In this document: positions 13,345 through 25,456 of the stretch, piece by piece
How positions within the stretch are numbered: position 1 is the stretch's first letter
How the letters are laid out: each line of letters starts with the position of its first letter
Source: Bolinopsis microptera
Taxonomy: Eukaryota; Ctenophora; Tentaculata; Lobata; Bolinopsidae
Assembly: GCF_026151205.1 (NCBI RefSeq)
Contig: NC_087083.1
Span: 11,344,944 to 11,408,943 of the forward strand
Reading direction: 5' to 3'
DNA length: 64,000 bases
Program-made: the position numbers and the translations under genes
The notes under the pieces: model-generated
The model's database searches: none
Seen by the model: the letters and a program-made list of their open reading frames with translations, nothing else
Told to the model about the DNA's origin: nothing

Positions 13345-14034
13345 TTTTCAGAATTTGGCCACCAAATGTTTTTAAAGGCCTAACTCAAAATTCCACTCCA
13401 AAACTTAAGGTCGAAATGCGATTCTACGTTGATTCTGAAAATTTCATGAAAACATTTTGAAACCCTATTGAGTTCTATTGTTTTGAGCGAAATCAGTTTC
13501 GCGAATATCGCAAACTGATATAATTAATAATATGCATATGGGCAATTTTGTTCATTTTTTGCGAATATTTGAACACAGAATCCACAGTTAGGTAGATATT
13601 GAGCTGATAATCATAGAGAATGTGTAGTTTAGACTTAACTTTTATATAAAGTTAGTTTCATTCAAAAATATTGATATTTTACCAATTTATTGGCCAAAAT
13701 CGATCAAATTTGGTGCATATGGTTGTTAGCTCATAACTCAATCATTTTTTGTCCAATCTTGACGAAAATTCATATACGAGTTCAAGAGACCACTAGCTAC
13801 AAATAAAGAACATAAAGTCTGGGTTTTGAGCATGTTAAGATGATTTGGCATAACTGGGCATAATTTGGACCAAATATGGGCGTGGCTGTCCCGCAGGCAC
13901 TGGTGGGCACCCGGAGTCCGGAACCCCCTCAAAAGTTCGGTCACCGGCCTTAGTTTGTTGGTCAATTGCTATCTCGGAATCAAATTTCACAAGAAAATTA
14001 GGGTGAACCCCCCCCCCCCCCCCCCCCCCCCCCT
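13345..14034 (+). mobile_element. Interspersed repeat ending in poly(C), copy A
   Basis: About 690 bp, matched by eye to a minus-strand copy at 55305-56066 and a plus-strand copy at 56590-56967. Shared phrases include TTTAAAGGCCTAACTCAA, ATCAAATTTGGTGC, CTCATAACTCA, CCACTAGCTACAA, CCCCCTCAAAAGTTCG and TTTCACAA followed by GGTGAA. The copy ends in 26 C residues (14008-14033) before TTAAATTG. No coding frame was recognised. The family is unknown to me; a mobile origin is inferred from copy number and shared ends. Confidence 0.72.
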
Positions 14035-14384
14035 TAAATTGTTTATACTTTACAGACTTCATACCTTGGAGTTTTTTGTAATACACATTACTGTCTAGCT
14101 ACTTACTTACTTGGTTACCAGTTATATAGCCAAATCCAGATTTAGCGCGTCCATTTCTTTTCACTCATTAAATGGGGCTTAAAATGCACAATGTAAACAA
14201 ACAAAATCCCGATTTACCCTGAAGTCTGAACCCCGATTTTGGATGTTTCCTTTCCCCAAACTCCATGTTAAAATAAAACAGGGTTTTAAATCGGTTACTT
14301 AGTTAGATAATGAAAGATCATAAACAATTAGCAGGTGGAATGATTAAACTGTACGTAAAAATACGGTCCAAGGAGTCTGAGTAT

Positions 14385-14556
14385 TACACACGTGATGCCC
14401 ATATAAGGAGATAGAAACCTACCTTAGAGTGATGAGAAGAGCCGGTTAGGTTGCTGGTCCAGCTACTTTCACTATCCTGACTTGGTAGGTGGTGACCGCC
14501 TCCTCGTGACCTGAGTAAGATGATGTTACACACATGGTGCCCATATAAGGAGATAA
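14385..14556. repeat. Direct repeats flanking the last firm Ser-rich exon
   Basis: The phrase GCCCATATAAGGAGATA occurs at about 14397-14413 and again at about 14539-14555, on either side of exon 14510-14423, each preceded by a TTACACAC-like stretch. A third copy, inverted, lies near 36587-36604. It may be a dispersed short repeat or the trace of a tandem duplication around the exon. Confidence 0.6.
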
Positions 14557-17500
14557 TTGTATTACACTGTTCAGGCTCAGCGATTTTGTTCTTATCTCGA
14601 ATATCAATAAGCTTGAAGACTTTTAAGTAGTCAAAAATGAATATGTGGTTTTGTGAAGGTAAATTATTTGAAATGCAGCAACTGCAGTTCATGACAAGTT
14701 CAACTATGAATAATTATAAACTATGAATAATTGAAAACCTCTCAATACTGAGCTTTCTCTTAATATGATATAGCACGTTGTTCTAAAAGTTAACTTCGAA
14801 TATTGCCCTTTTTTTCAACATCAAGAGAAAAATAAAAAAGGAATTTTTTTTATTTTTCACTTCATTTCACTTCAATCACTTCAATCAACAAATTAAGAGA
14901 TAAAACAGTGGTTTTATTAGTTACCCTGCCCGTGCTAGAGAGTCGAACTTGAGAAGGTTGTTTGGATGGGTTGTGTTGCTCCCCGGGGAACTCTCCAAAT
15001 CAGACACAATTGCTGAAAAAGCAAAATTACAGCTCTGAAAATCAATCTCAAATATCAAACACAAGGAAATGTTTTCATTCGACACCGTTTTATCAACAAC
15101 ACACATTGACAAACAGCTAAATGAAACGCAGACAGATATATCTCAAATATAAAACACAAGGAATTGTTTTCATTCGACGCCGTTTTATCAACAACACACA
15201 TTGAAAAACAGCCAAGTGGAACGCAGACAGATATATCTAAAATATAAAACACAAGGAATTGTTTTATAACGCGCCGAATATTAATTGACATACACTGAGA
15301 GACAGCCAGATGGAACCTAGACAGATAAATCTCCTCCAGCGACCCTGACACAGACCCCGAAGTGTTCATGAAGGAACCAGTAGTGGAGCTGAAGAAGGAG
15401 CACCAGTTGATACAGCCTCTGTTTTTAGCAGAGGGGTTGTTAGAGATACTGCTGGCACTGCTGGAAGTCATACTTTGTGTGGAACGTGTACTCGACATGG
15501 GTCCTTTGGAAACAACTTAGAATGGCATACAAATCCACATTTTTAATAAAGTATAACAAATCGCAATGCATTGAAATTTTACTCAGAAGCAAACAAGAAA
15601 TGCGGCCGCTTTTATTTTGTCCTTTTAGCGATCAAAAACGTTAAAACTTTAGGATTCGGTTTTAAAACTGGGGCTACCAAAATAAAAACCACAACAAGCA
15701 CTATTAATTTCCTGTAGCATCAATACAAGGACTAACTGATTTAAAAACGTTAGATGATTAGACTAACTATTTAGATGATTAGACTAAGGGTTGATTTTAG
15801 GGTTAAGTAGAGATTTTTAGTTTACCATCAAAACCATAAACCCCAAATGACGTGGTTATTTTTAAGCGAGCGAAATAATAGAAGTCTCGTGAACGAACTG
15901 CTTTCAAAGCGATGAGAACTTTTAAGCAGGGAGCACTGTTATCATTAATGGAGATCAGGGCACTGTTATCTATCAAATCTAATCTTATCTTATCTATCTG
16001 TCTTTATGAAAACGCGATAACTGCATCAGAAATTAGCACTCAGATATAACAATTGAAAACGCGTTAAAAGCATTATCTAAGGGTCACGAATATCGGAGCA
16101 ACCATGTGATAAGTTAGTAAATCTATTTTATAATGGCACAGCTCTTTCTAGTATAGAGAAAGGGAGACAAAATAATATATTAATGAACATATTGCAGGTA
16201 AGTCTGCTCGCACTTAGGGTTAAAGCGTTATCTTTCTGTGTCCATATAAGAGAGAATCTTAATAAGAGAACACAAATATCAAACACAAGGAATTGTTTTA
16301 CAAAACACCATTTCAAAACACCATTTACAAAACACCATTTCAACAATAAATAAATTTAAATTGGCATCTAATTCGATTAAAGAGGGTCAGAGGGTTACAT
16401 CTATCAACATCCGTATAACTTTAAGAGATCTCTTATACGGACACTAACCCAGTAACTGTAATAAGAGAACTGTGCAGGACTATCATAACTGCTAGCACTC
16501 AGTTTTATAGAGCTTTGTTCCGTTATGGTATAATTTGAAAACTGCAAAATGCCACTTATAATACACGAATATACCCTCGCTCGTTGTCAGACTCACACTC
16601 TGTTGATAGCTCTTTAGGGAGATTTGTGGTGGACTCTCACGGTTATTTAGTTGAGTGTGTCCGACTTGTCCTAGCAGCTTAAGCTGGATGTGACAAGTTT
16701 GCTCCCTGAACAAAACAGAAAATACCCTCTCAATCTACTAGAGTACTAGCGTTAAGGTGGCAGAGTGTATAATTTGTATAGATTGTATGTTTCACAGATT
16801 TAAGATCTATCCGGAGAATTGCATATAATGCAAATGAATTTAGTGCCCCCTTGTGCTTTGATCACAGCTAAAGTGGCTCAGTACGGGTTGCACTTATATG
16901 ATTTTGGAAACTGTTAATGGGGACGAGATTTCATTACCACAGGCACGTGTCCTTCGTGAAGACTAAAACAGGGGGATATTGCAATTAAGCAGTTAGGCTA
17001 ATGGTTTTATTTTAAGTAGTGTCTGATAATGTACCACTCTACCAGTAGTTCCTTCACTTCAGTTATCCTCTTTCGTAAATGTCTTAGAATTGTTTCAAAA
17101 TTATTCATATTGTAGTTAGAGGTCGTTCACATATTACTATTACTATTACTATTAGGTAATCAATGCAGTGGAGGGATGGGGTTTCTAAATGGTTACGCTA
17201 CGCTGGTAACCATTTACTTTTAGCTATTAAATCAATAACACAATAGCTATGCGTAAAACTGATTACGGAGGGGGATACAAATTTATCAAAAAGTGATTAT
17301 GTAATAATATGTGAATTCTGAATGATCCCTAAGCCTAATTTAATTAAACTCACCCTCAGCGCCCAGCTTCAGATCGTCTTCCGCTGAAAAATAATTGTTT
17401 GAAAACCTGCTTCATCTCCAAAATTAGGTAGTGCACCATCGACAGTGAGCCGCGCGTGCTGACTGTAGGATGGTTTTTAGCGCTAATTTCGGCCAGCACA

Positions 17501-19118
17501 AAATTTGTGAAACAAATGCAATACATATTTGGCAACCTTCCCTCAATCCAATCATATTCATAACAAAAATTGGTAAGCTGACTCATAGACTTACAAAAAA
17601 ATTTTCGAAAAAGTTGGAGCATATAAAATCATCAAACAATATGTTACAGCTCAAACTAGAAGTAGACTCAAAACAACAGTTTTGCTCAATTTTCATCATT
17701 ATATCAACTCCGACATCCACCAAGTTAAAAAAAATGTTTCTTGAGTCCAATTAGAAGGAAGAAGGTCTTTACAAATTTTTAAAATTATCCCATTTCAGAA
17801 ACCGAAGATATGACGGAATAATACAACGAAAATCAATGAATTTCGTCAAATTTGAAATTACGCTACTTTTACGCTCCAAAAGCGGAGCGTAATTAAATAT
17901 GGCATTTAGGTATCACTTACGAGTCATTCCAAAAAGGTATGAAAAATTTGCTGTTGTAAAAGAGCTCACAGTCTTTAGAAAACAATTTACAAAAATGTTG
18001 AAAATTTTATCGTGCACCTCCTACCAAAAAATAAATCTGTGATCAAAATAACAAACTTAGAATGGCATATAAATCAAAATTCTTAATAATCTTAATAATC
18101 TTAATAATTACAAATCAAAACATATTTAAATTGTACTCAGAGGCAAAAGATAAAATTATACTCAGTGGCAAAAAATGAAATTTAACTCACAACTGCGCGC
18201 ACATAGAACCAAGCCTTCTGTTTCAGAGTCACTGGTCCCCAGCCCACTACTCGGCTTCATGAACACACTCCTGCTCATATCAGTTAGCATAATTATTGAA
18301 TAGTTAATTAGCCTGATTGCGTGAAATTAGGTAATTCGCAATTCGAAACGGTTAAAATTGCGTTTTCTCTAAAATTTGAAAAGAAGCTGTGAAAAGAAAT
18401 GCAGAATAAAAGGAATCCAATAAATAAAATATTTTCAAGAAATATACCGCAAATATTAAATGAATTATTAAGTTCGAATTGGCTGTGAATATAAAATGCA
18501 GAAAAAAAGGAGTGTTACTGTTATATTATACAGTATAGTTGAACTATATAAATATCTTCAAGAAATATCGCGAATATGAATAAATGAACAAGGATACGGG
18601 ATTTATTATATCTCCCTAAAAGGCACACTCATTAAATTGCACACGCATTGTAACATCCTTAGTTTTTGTTATAAGGAAATTGGTTTTGGGGTAAGGGGAC
18701 AAGCCTAGCATTCCACGGAAACGAGTAAAATGGAGATGGCGGGATTATGATGTATATTTAAAATAATTATTACTACCAAACCTGTCCATCCAGTCTGACA
18801 CGTTGATATCGTTATTGTCTACAGACTGTGCTCGCCTAGTGGAAAGGTAATTATATAATAATTAAATGATAATAATAAATTGTGGAAAATATGTAAGATG
18901 ATATAAAATACATATTCTTTAAAAAATAGTAAACCGGGGGAGAATCACAAAATATTTTCTTGTGTTTGAAACTTAAAAAGAGTGGTTTACCAGACAGTGT
19001 CACACTGTTGAAGAGACGAAGAAGTGCTGCTGCTCCTGCGGATTATGTGCCCTGAAGGGTGTCTTTGTCCCAGGGACAATCTTCTTGAGATCATGTTGGA
19101 CCTCAGGGAGAAGATCAT
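14423..19118 (-). CDS. Ser-rich intracellular-type protein, six exons, 3' end uncertain
   Basis: Assembled from exons 19118-18991, 18270-18191, 17383-17354 (a 30-nt microexon), 15503-15294, 15012-14925 and 14510-14423. All junctions are GT-AG and the phases agree (2, 1, 1, 1, 2, 0), giving 624 nt or 208 codons before the next exon. The start ATG at 19118 has an in-frame TAA upstream and a TATA box about 60 bp away. The product is Ser/Thr-rich with basic stretches (ISRRLSLGQRHPSG, IIRRSSSTSSSLQQ) and acidic ones (DSETE, EDDLKLG). There is no signal peptide, membrane segment or known domain. Exon 2 (FMKPSSGLGTSDSE) and exon 4 (FMNTSGSVSGSLEE) resemble each other, hinting at internal duplication. 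It may be a phosphorylated scaffold-like protein, but that is a guess from composition. The support is phase consistency, not homology. Confidence 0.55.
15030..15310 (-). repeat. About 92-bp tandem duplication across an exon/intron boundary
   Basis: Three units of about 92 bp on the minus strand. Each contains an ATCTGTCT exon-like stretch, a CTGGCTGT or TAGCTGTT stretch, then a donor-like CAGTGTATGT or CAATGTGTGT, then CCTTGTGTTT. The first unit is the real 3' end of exon 15503-15294 and the start of its intron. The other two lie just inside that intron and keep GT at the matching place. A further fragment (ACAAGGAATTGTTTTA) is at about 16280. Confidence 0.8.
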
Positions 19119-19174
19119 AGTCCGGTGGAGATAGATCTGATAGAGATAAAGACAGATCCTGTGAAGATATACTG

Positions 19175-19182
19175 TTTATATA
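19175..19182 (-). promoter_or_regulatory. TATA box of the Ser-rich gene
   Basis: TATATAAA on the minus strand, about 60 bp upstream of the ATG at 19118 and within the expected range for a short 5' UTR. An in-frame TAA in the same stretch supports that ATG as the first. Confidence 0.45.
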
Positions 19183-19189
19183 GTGTTTT

Positions 19190-21390
19190 TAGCTGTTTTG
19201 CCGTTTTGGGGGTGTTTAGCAGTATAAATTGTAGATTACTCATTTTTCCTTAAAAGCTAGAACAAATCTTAATCCCCAAATTGAACGCTCATACCTTTTA
19301 CTTGAGGAACTGTAACTGTTGAAATGTTATTGAGAAGGAGAAGGTGACGGACGCGTAGTGGGTATTTTATAATACCCTATCCACGGATGACATTTTTTCA
19401 TCTACAAGACGATTTGTTGTTTTTAGGTTGTTTTTACTTATTTCTCAGAAGAATTTAAAAAGCGAATATGCAAGATTGGGACCATGGTTTGTCAGCAATA
19501 AAGTATAAACGGCACGGCTATGAAAATTGTAGAAATTAAAATAAAATGACTATATATGGGCAAAGAAACTACCTCAGATAAAATATGCCATTAAAAAACC
19601 GTTCATATTTTAATTTTAAAGATTAAACGATTGAAATTCTTTTCTCCTCAAATTCCTGCAGAGCGGCGAATCCGGAGTCAAACGAAATAATTATCGTGTG
19701 ACTTTCGAAATTAATTAAGACGTCGTTTTTTTGCGTGTTTTTTGTTGTGGTTAAAATTTAAATCTGAAATCATTTCGCTATTTATATTTAAATTCATGAC
19801 GTACTAAATTGTGTTAGTGCAACTACAAGTAGTATATAATTATATATACAAGTAGCGCAATGCGATGTTTCTGGCCAGTATGGTAATAAAATAAATACCG
19901 GTAAACGATTAAAAAGAATTCGAATATTTAGTAATTCAAACAATCTTCAATCCAATTTTCAATATCGTACCATTTTCTGCTCTATAGAAATATTTTGAAA
20001 ATTGTGTAGAATAATTGAAAGTCTGTTTTCGCATTATTAAGTTCGTATTTTGTAAATTGAAAAGTTTCGTTTGACACAACTTTTGCCGTGTTTTTTGTAA
20101 CCAACGATAATGATCAATAAACATAAGGAAAGCATGTAAGGTAAGAACGTAAGGTGACAATTCAATGCCAATATAGAGCTATGATAAACGTTCAAATTTA
20201 AAAGCTACTAAATTTCCAAATTAATTTGTGGTCTAATATCACGCACTATAATTATAAAGTAAAAACACTCACGAACGTCACGGCCCCACCTCATCAAATA
20301 GATTATAATAATTCCGTTATTTGGGAGTTGGGACAACATTATTACGGTAAAATAGCATTTGCTGTATTACCTTGCGGTAAACTTATATTAAAGTATTAAC
20401 ATGTGAATATTGTATCCAGTTAATACCACGACACAACGATCCAAGTAAAACTTCAATAAAAGGGACCAATTGTCCATGACACCCTGACAAATGGCACATT
20501 TTGTTATAAATGGCACATTTTGTTATGGTATTCAGCACAAAGGGACTGCTCGTCACCACGAGAGGTAGTTTCAGACAGATATAGATTCAATTGAATCTAT
20601 TTTAGGAGTTAGCGCTCCACTAAACATGGCTTCACCAAGACCAAATCAGGACACCACAACAACAAAAAACAGCACTCAAACACAAATAATAATAACTCCA
20701 GTCGCTTAAAAAAACCTCTCTCGACACGATGCACTTCGCTATTATATCGCTCAGAGATTCATACAGCTAGCTGTAGATCCAGCTAGGCTGAGGGATGCGC
20801 TAGTGTGTATTAGACCTAATAAGGAGCCATGTGGGGTGCCCCTATTGTCAGGGGCCGGAGGTTTTTATTAAGTTGTTCCGACTGTCGAGCAAATAAAAAA
20901 TGAACGAATGTTCTACCCAAATATGTAAGGTATGTAAATATGTGAGGTATGTAAATATGTGAGGTATGTTGGTGATATTGGTGTCGGTGGGAGGTATGCT
21001 TATACGGGCATTGCTCGTGTACTGTGGTGAATATTGGGCTATAGTGCTTATACTTCACAAGATTTGCGGTATATTGTGCACAATTCTTTAATATTGGACA
21101 CGTGATTAATGCCGTATCGTTGGACTTATGAGATTATTAAAAGTAGTCGGTGTGGTCCCCGTGCCCCGTCGCACCGAGACAATGATATTGATATGTGATT
21201 GCAATGGAACCGGTGTGTGTGTGCTAGCTACACTTGCAAACTCAATAACCTTTCAAATGTTATAAAAATATGCTTGCTTATAGTTATTGCTTAATAATTA
21301 ATATGACTCATAAGATGTATCATTATTTTATTTATCAAAAAATTATGGTTTAAGTTCAAAGTAAAGGTTATCGAATTTTTGATTTCTCAG
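19190..21390. other. AT-rich region, no firm gene
   Basis: No supported exon. A 27-codon plus-strand frame starts at an ATG near 20626 (MASPRPNQDTTTTKNSTQ...). It is Thr-rich and lacks corroboration. A GC-richer patch at 20760-20870 may be an old repeat. A short tandem GTGAGGTATGTAAATAT lies near 20920-20970. Confidence 0.45.
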
Positions 21391-21627
21391 GTAGAAGATA
21401 ATTTGCAGCGTAGCAAAGGAAAAGGGTTGATGGTGAAGATGCAGCAATGCACGGCACCGATGGTAAAGAAAGTAAAGGATCTATTGTGAATCCCTCAGGA
21501 GAGCAGAGGACTCCTTGCCCCAAAGTCCACCCAGTGGAATGATGAGGATATCTCGATAGAGGCCTTAATGAGGAACTGTATTAGTGTAACCTGTAGGAAT
21601 GCCTCAAAGAGGGTTATGTTCGTGTAG
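21391..21627 (+). CDS. Candidate exon(s) before a 28-bp array
   Basis: Two exon-like frames. From 21391, after a TTTCTCAG acceptor, 32 codons are open to TGA at 21487. From 21499, after a TCCCTCAG acceptor, 42 codons are open to TAG at 21625-21627, with a coding-like composition (STQWNDEDISIEALMRN). A donor-like CAG/GTAACG also occurs at about 23367, right after the downstream array. I do not recognise the protein and could not find the rest of a gene. Confidence 0.25.
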
Positions 21628-21675
21628 GAATACCTTGTGCGAACACACTTTAGTAAAGTAGTACCTTGACCAAAG

Positions 21676-23340
21676 ACCATCAGATCCACTAAGCACTACC
21701 TTCACCATCAGATCCACTAAGCACTACCTTTACCATGAACCATCAGATCCACTAAGCACTACCTTTACCATCAGATCCACTAAGCACTACCTTAACCATC
21801 AGATCCACTAAGAACTATCTTCAGCATCAGATCCACTAAGCACTACCTTCAGCATCAGATCCACTAAGCACTACCTTCACCATCAGATCCACTAAGCACT
21901 ACCTTTACCATGAACCATCAGATCCACTAAGCACTACCTTAACCATCAGATCCACTAAGCACTATCTTCAGCATCAGATCCACTAATCACTACATTCACC
22001 ATCCGATCCACTAAGCACTACCTTCACCATCAGATCCACTAAGCACTACCTTTACCATGAACCATCAGATCCACTAAGCACTACATTCACCATCAGATCC
22101 ACTAAGCACTACTTTCACCATCAGATCCACTAATCACTACATTCACCATCCGATCCACTAAGCACTACCTTCACTATCAGATCCATTAAGCACTACCTTC
22201 AGCATCAGATCCACTAAGCACTACATTCACCATCAGATTAACTAAGCACTACCTTCATCATCAGATCCACTAAGCACTACCTTCACCATCAGATCCACTA
22301 AACACTACATTCACCATCAGATCCACTAATCACTACATTCACCATCCGATCCACTAAGCACTACCTTCACTATCAGATCCATTAAGCACTACCTTCAGCA
22401 TCAGATCCACTAAGCACTACATTCACCATCAGATTAACTAAGCACTACCTTCATCATCAGATCCACTAAGCACTACCTTCACCATCAGATTAACTAAGCA
22501 CTACATTCAGCATCAGATCCACTAAGCACTACATTCACCATCAGATCCACTAAGCACTACCTTCACCATCAGATCCACTAAACACTACCTTCACCATCAG
22601 ATCCACTAAGCACTACCTTCACCATCAGATCCACTAAGCACTACCTTTACCGTGAACCATCAGATCCACTAAGCACTACCTTTACCATCAGATCCACTAA
22701 GCACTACCTTAACCATCAGATCCACTAAGCACTATCTTCAGCATCAGATCCACTAAGCACTACCTTCACCATCAGATCCACTAAACACTACCTTCACCAT
22801 CAGATCCACTAAGCACTACCTTCACCATCAGATCCATTAAGCACTACCTTCAGCATCAGATCCACTAAGCACTACATTCACCATCAGATTAACTAAGCAC
22901 TACCTTCACCATCAGATCCACTAAGCACTACATTCACCATCAGATCCACTAAGCACTACCTTCACCATCAGATCCACTAAACACTACATTCACCATCAGA
23001 TCCACTAAGCACTACCTTCACCATCAGATCCACTAAACACTACCTTCACCATCAGATCCACTAAGCACTACCTTCACCATCAGATCCACTAAACACTACC
23101 TTCAGCATCAGATCCACTAAGCACTACATTCATCATCAGATCCACTAAGCACTACCTTCACCATCAGATCCACTAAACACTACCTTCACCATCAGATCCA
23201 CTAAGCACTACCTTCACCATCAGATCCACTAAACACTACCTTCAGCATCAGATCCACTAAGCACTACCTTCAGCATCAGATCCACTAAGCACTACCTTCA
23301 CCATCAGATCCACTAAGCACTACCTTCACCATCAGATCCT
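21676..23340. repeat. 28-bp minisatellite
   Basis: About 58 copies of a 28-bp unit, ACCATCAGATCCACTAAG plus CACTACCTTC. Variants such as AGCATC, GATTAACTAAG, CTAAACACTA and a longer TTTACCATGAACC form recur in ordered blocks, showing multi-unit duplication. Confidence 0.95.
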
Positions 23341-23912
23341 TCTGATAATTGGCCGCACCGTTTCCAGGTAACGATGTGCCTGCAGAAAATATGGAATTAG
23401 AAGGAATATGAAATATCTGGTGCATTTGTAATTAGTGCGGACACACACCGGAGAAAGGTTTCACTTAGGGGCCTGAAAAGGTTACGAACGAATAGAAGCA
23501 TTACTGATTACGCAACCAGCGAAATGACTATACTCACTGTCGCCACTGACTACTGTCGACACTGTGTAGTGTGTAAGACAGGGTAATATTGCAAAGTAAT
23601 CAGTAGAGTCTACACATTTAGACAGCAGTCTAGCACACCAGGAGGGTACCACCAGTAATATGCGATTATACTGACCACTTCCGTAGCAATTCTTACAAGC
23701 AATGCAATCTGTATGTCATTAAAAGATTAAAGTTAAACCGCGAATAACTCAGATTGCAGTTCAGCGCTAAACATAAAACTTTATGGATGTGGATTCTGGA
23801 GGGCAGGTGAAGCGTATTTGTTCAATCAGCTTCTACATTTGACTAATTAAACCCTAGAATCCCTGTAACGAGTTAAAAAAGTGCTTCACCTCCCTCCAGA
23901 ATCCACATCTAC

Positions 23913-24533
23913 CTTATCGGACCTTATTTGGACGGACATTACATGAACGGACATAATTATGAACGGACATTAATATGATTATGAACGTTCAAAGGCATTC
24001 AAAACCATCAAAAATCCGAATTTTTTTCAATTTTTTTAAAAGCCATTCTGTGATCGCTTAAAACATCATGTAAACTCGCAAAATGAAACCTTGAATTGAA
24101 GACAATTTTGTCTATTTCATATACGTTACAAGCCTTAACTACCTTATCGGTCATAATTATCACGGATATTACTTTCACGCTGAAGACCATAGCGTGAATA
24201 ATTAAGTACATGAAAATAATGTCTGTAGCATTTTAAGGTTTGTGAATAATAAAGTCCGGTAATTATTTCCATTAACTTTAGTGTGTGTGTCCCTTCATAT
24301 GCGTAGATATGTGTAGCCGATAACTATATTAATTTATTGAAATACTAGGACAAATATAATCACTCCTCAGTCACATTCTAGAGTTCAGAAAAAGAGTTAA
24401 ACACTTATTAAAAAATCACCAAACATTTTCACAATTATTTGGACATTTTTGGGCGGTCATGAGCGTGAATAATTATGTCCGTGAAAAATTTGGTCCGTGA
24501 AAATCTCGTCTGTGACAATTATGTCCAATAAGG
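23913..24533. repeat. MITE-like sequence of GGACATTA family
   Basis: The left part reads ACCTTATCGGACCTTATT then GGACGGACATTA. The right end, read in reverse, is GCCTTATTGGACATAATT, so the ends are roughly inverted. Inside, the phrases GAACGGACATTA and AATTATGTCCGTGA recur in both orientations. Related sequence with an internal palindrome is at about 45783-45900. No coding sequence. Element boundaries are uncertain. Confidence 0.45.
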
Positions 24534-24534
24534 C

Positions 24535-24735
24535 CATGGATGGATAATATAAAACCAATGATCTGTCAATCCTCACAGTTCGAATACGATTTATTCGTTG
24601 GTATTTTGTAGGGAAAGGAGAGGGTTTATGTTATAAAAGCAAGAATAGCTCATATATTGTGGTCCTGGCGCCATGGAGGGATAATATAAAACCATACTTC
24701 GTCGCTCCTCACTGCTCGACTACGATAGTATTTAT
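24535..24735 (+). promoter_or_regulatory. Duplicated TATA-type promoter-like segment
   Basis: Two similar stretches about 136 bp apart (from about 24535 and 24671) share GCCATGGA, GGATAATATAAAACCA and CTCGACTACGA or TTCGAATACGA. Each contains a TATAAAA core. The second lies about 80 bp before an ATG at 24767. Either a real core promoter was duplicated, or this is part of a mobile element. Confidence 0.35.
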
Positions 24736-24766
24736 TTTGTTGCTGGATATTTATTTTGTGTGAGTT

Positions 24767-24934
24767 ATGTCTACTTCTTACACGTTACAAGCTTCTATTC
24801 AGTCAGCACGTACGGAAAATAAGTTAGATCATATTCCAGAGGGGGGAGGGGGTTTCAACTTCATGCTCAGGAGTTGTTATTTAGTAGCTTGGCATTTATC
24901 TGTGCGTGGTTGCTTTACCCTGGGCAGTATTTAG
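24767..24934 (+). CDS. Small ORF downstream of the TATA-like segment
   Basis: A 55-aa frame from ATG 24767 to TAG 24932-24934. The N-terminal half (MSTSYTLQASIQSARTENK) has a coding-like composition, followed by a Gly run encoded by a G-rich tract. There is no recognised domain. It could be a first exon with a donor inside the frame, or the start of a degraded transposon gene. Confidence 0.22.
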   Translation: MSTSYTLQASIQSARTENKLDHIPEGGGGFNFMLRSCYLVAWHLSVRGCFTLGSI

Positions 24935-25456
24935 TGTGTATTTAAAAGATAAACCACGAGAGTTGTGCTGAGCCAGTAGCCTGTTAGCGTGTTTACACAC
25001 ACGGCTGAGCTTATTTGTGACCTTTCCCTCGCTAAGTGCATTCAAGGCGGTAAAAAACAAGACCATTATTGTAATTAAAACGTTACAGGTGTGACTAGCG
25101 CACGCAACGGCCACGGGAAAGTTTATTAGGCTGTCAGTGTTCAAATCTGCTCTCATAAAAATGGGCCAAGGCATCTACTTAAATTAATTCTCTAAAAGGA
25201 AATTTAGAAATTATCAAATTATCGATGGACTCCTTTTTCGGATAATGGTGCCGACAGAACAATGATCAGTACAAACATCTTAAAATTCCGTTGGAGGACT
25301 CTATAAAACAGTTCTTTTGTTGGCCGATATCAGAAACTTGATTTATGTGATAGTGCTATATTTTCTCAGTTTGATAGAGGCACACGATTTTTGAAAATTT
25401 CTTCTATTTTAATATTTGCTTGATTGAAACCTTTATTGCGTCAGAATACATGTACA

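Noticed and set aside
15055-15498. Single 147-aa minus-strand ORF taken as a whole
   Set aside because: Only its first part is exon. After 15294 it runs through a strong donor into tandem copies of the exon/intron boundary.
21676-23340. CRISPR-like array of 28-bp repeats
   Set aside because: No spacers; simple tandem repeat with variant units.
24896-25174. Minus-strand 92-aa ORF with a hydrophobic stretch
   Set aside because: No domain, no splice support, and it overlaps the plus-strand candidate at 24767.
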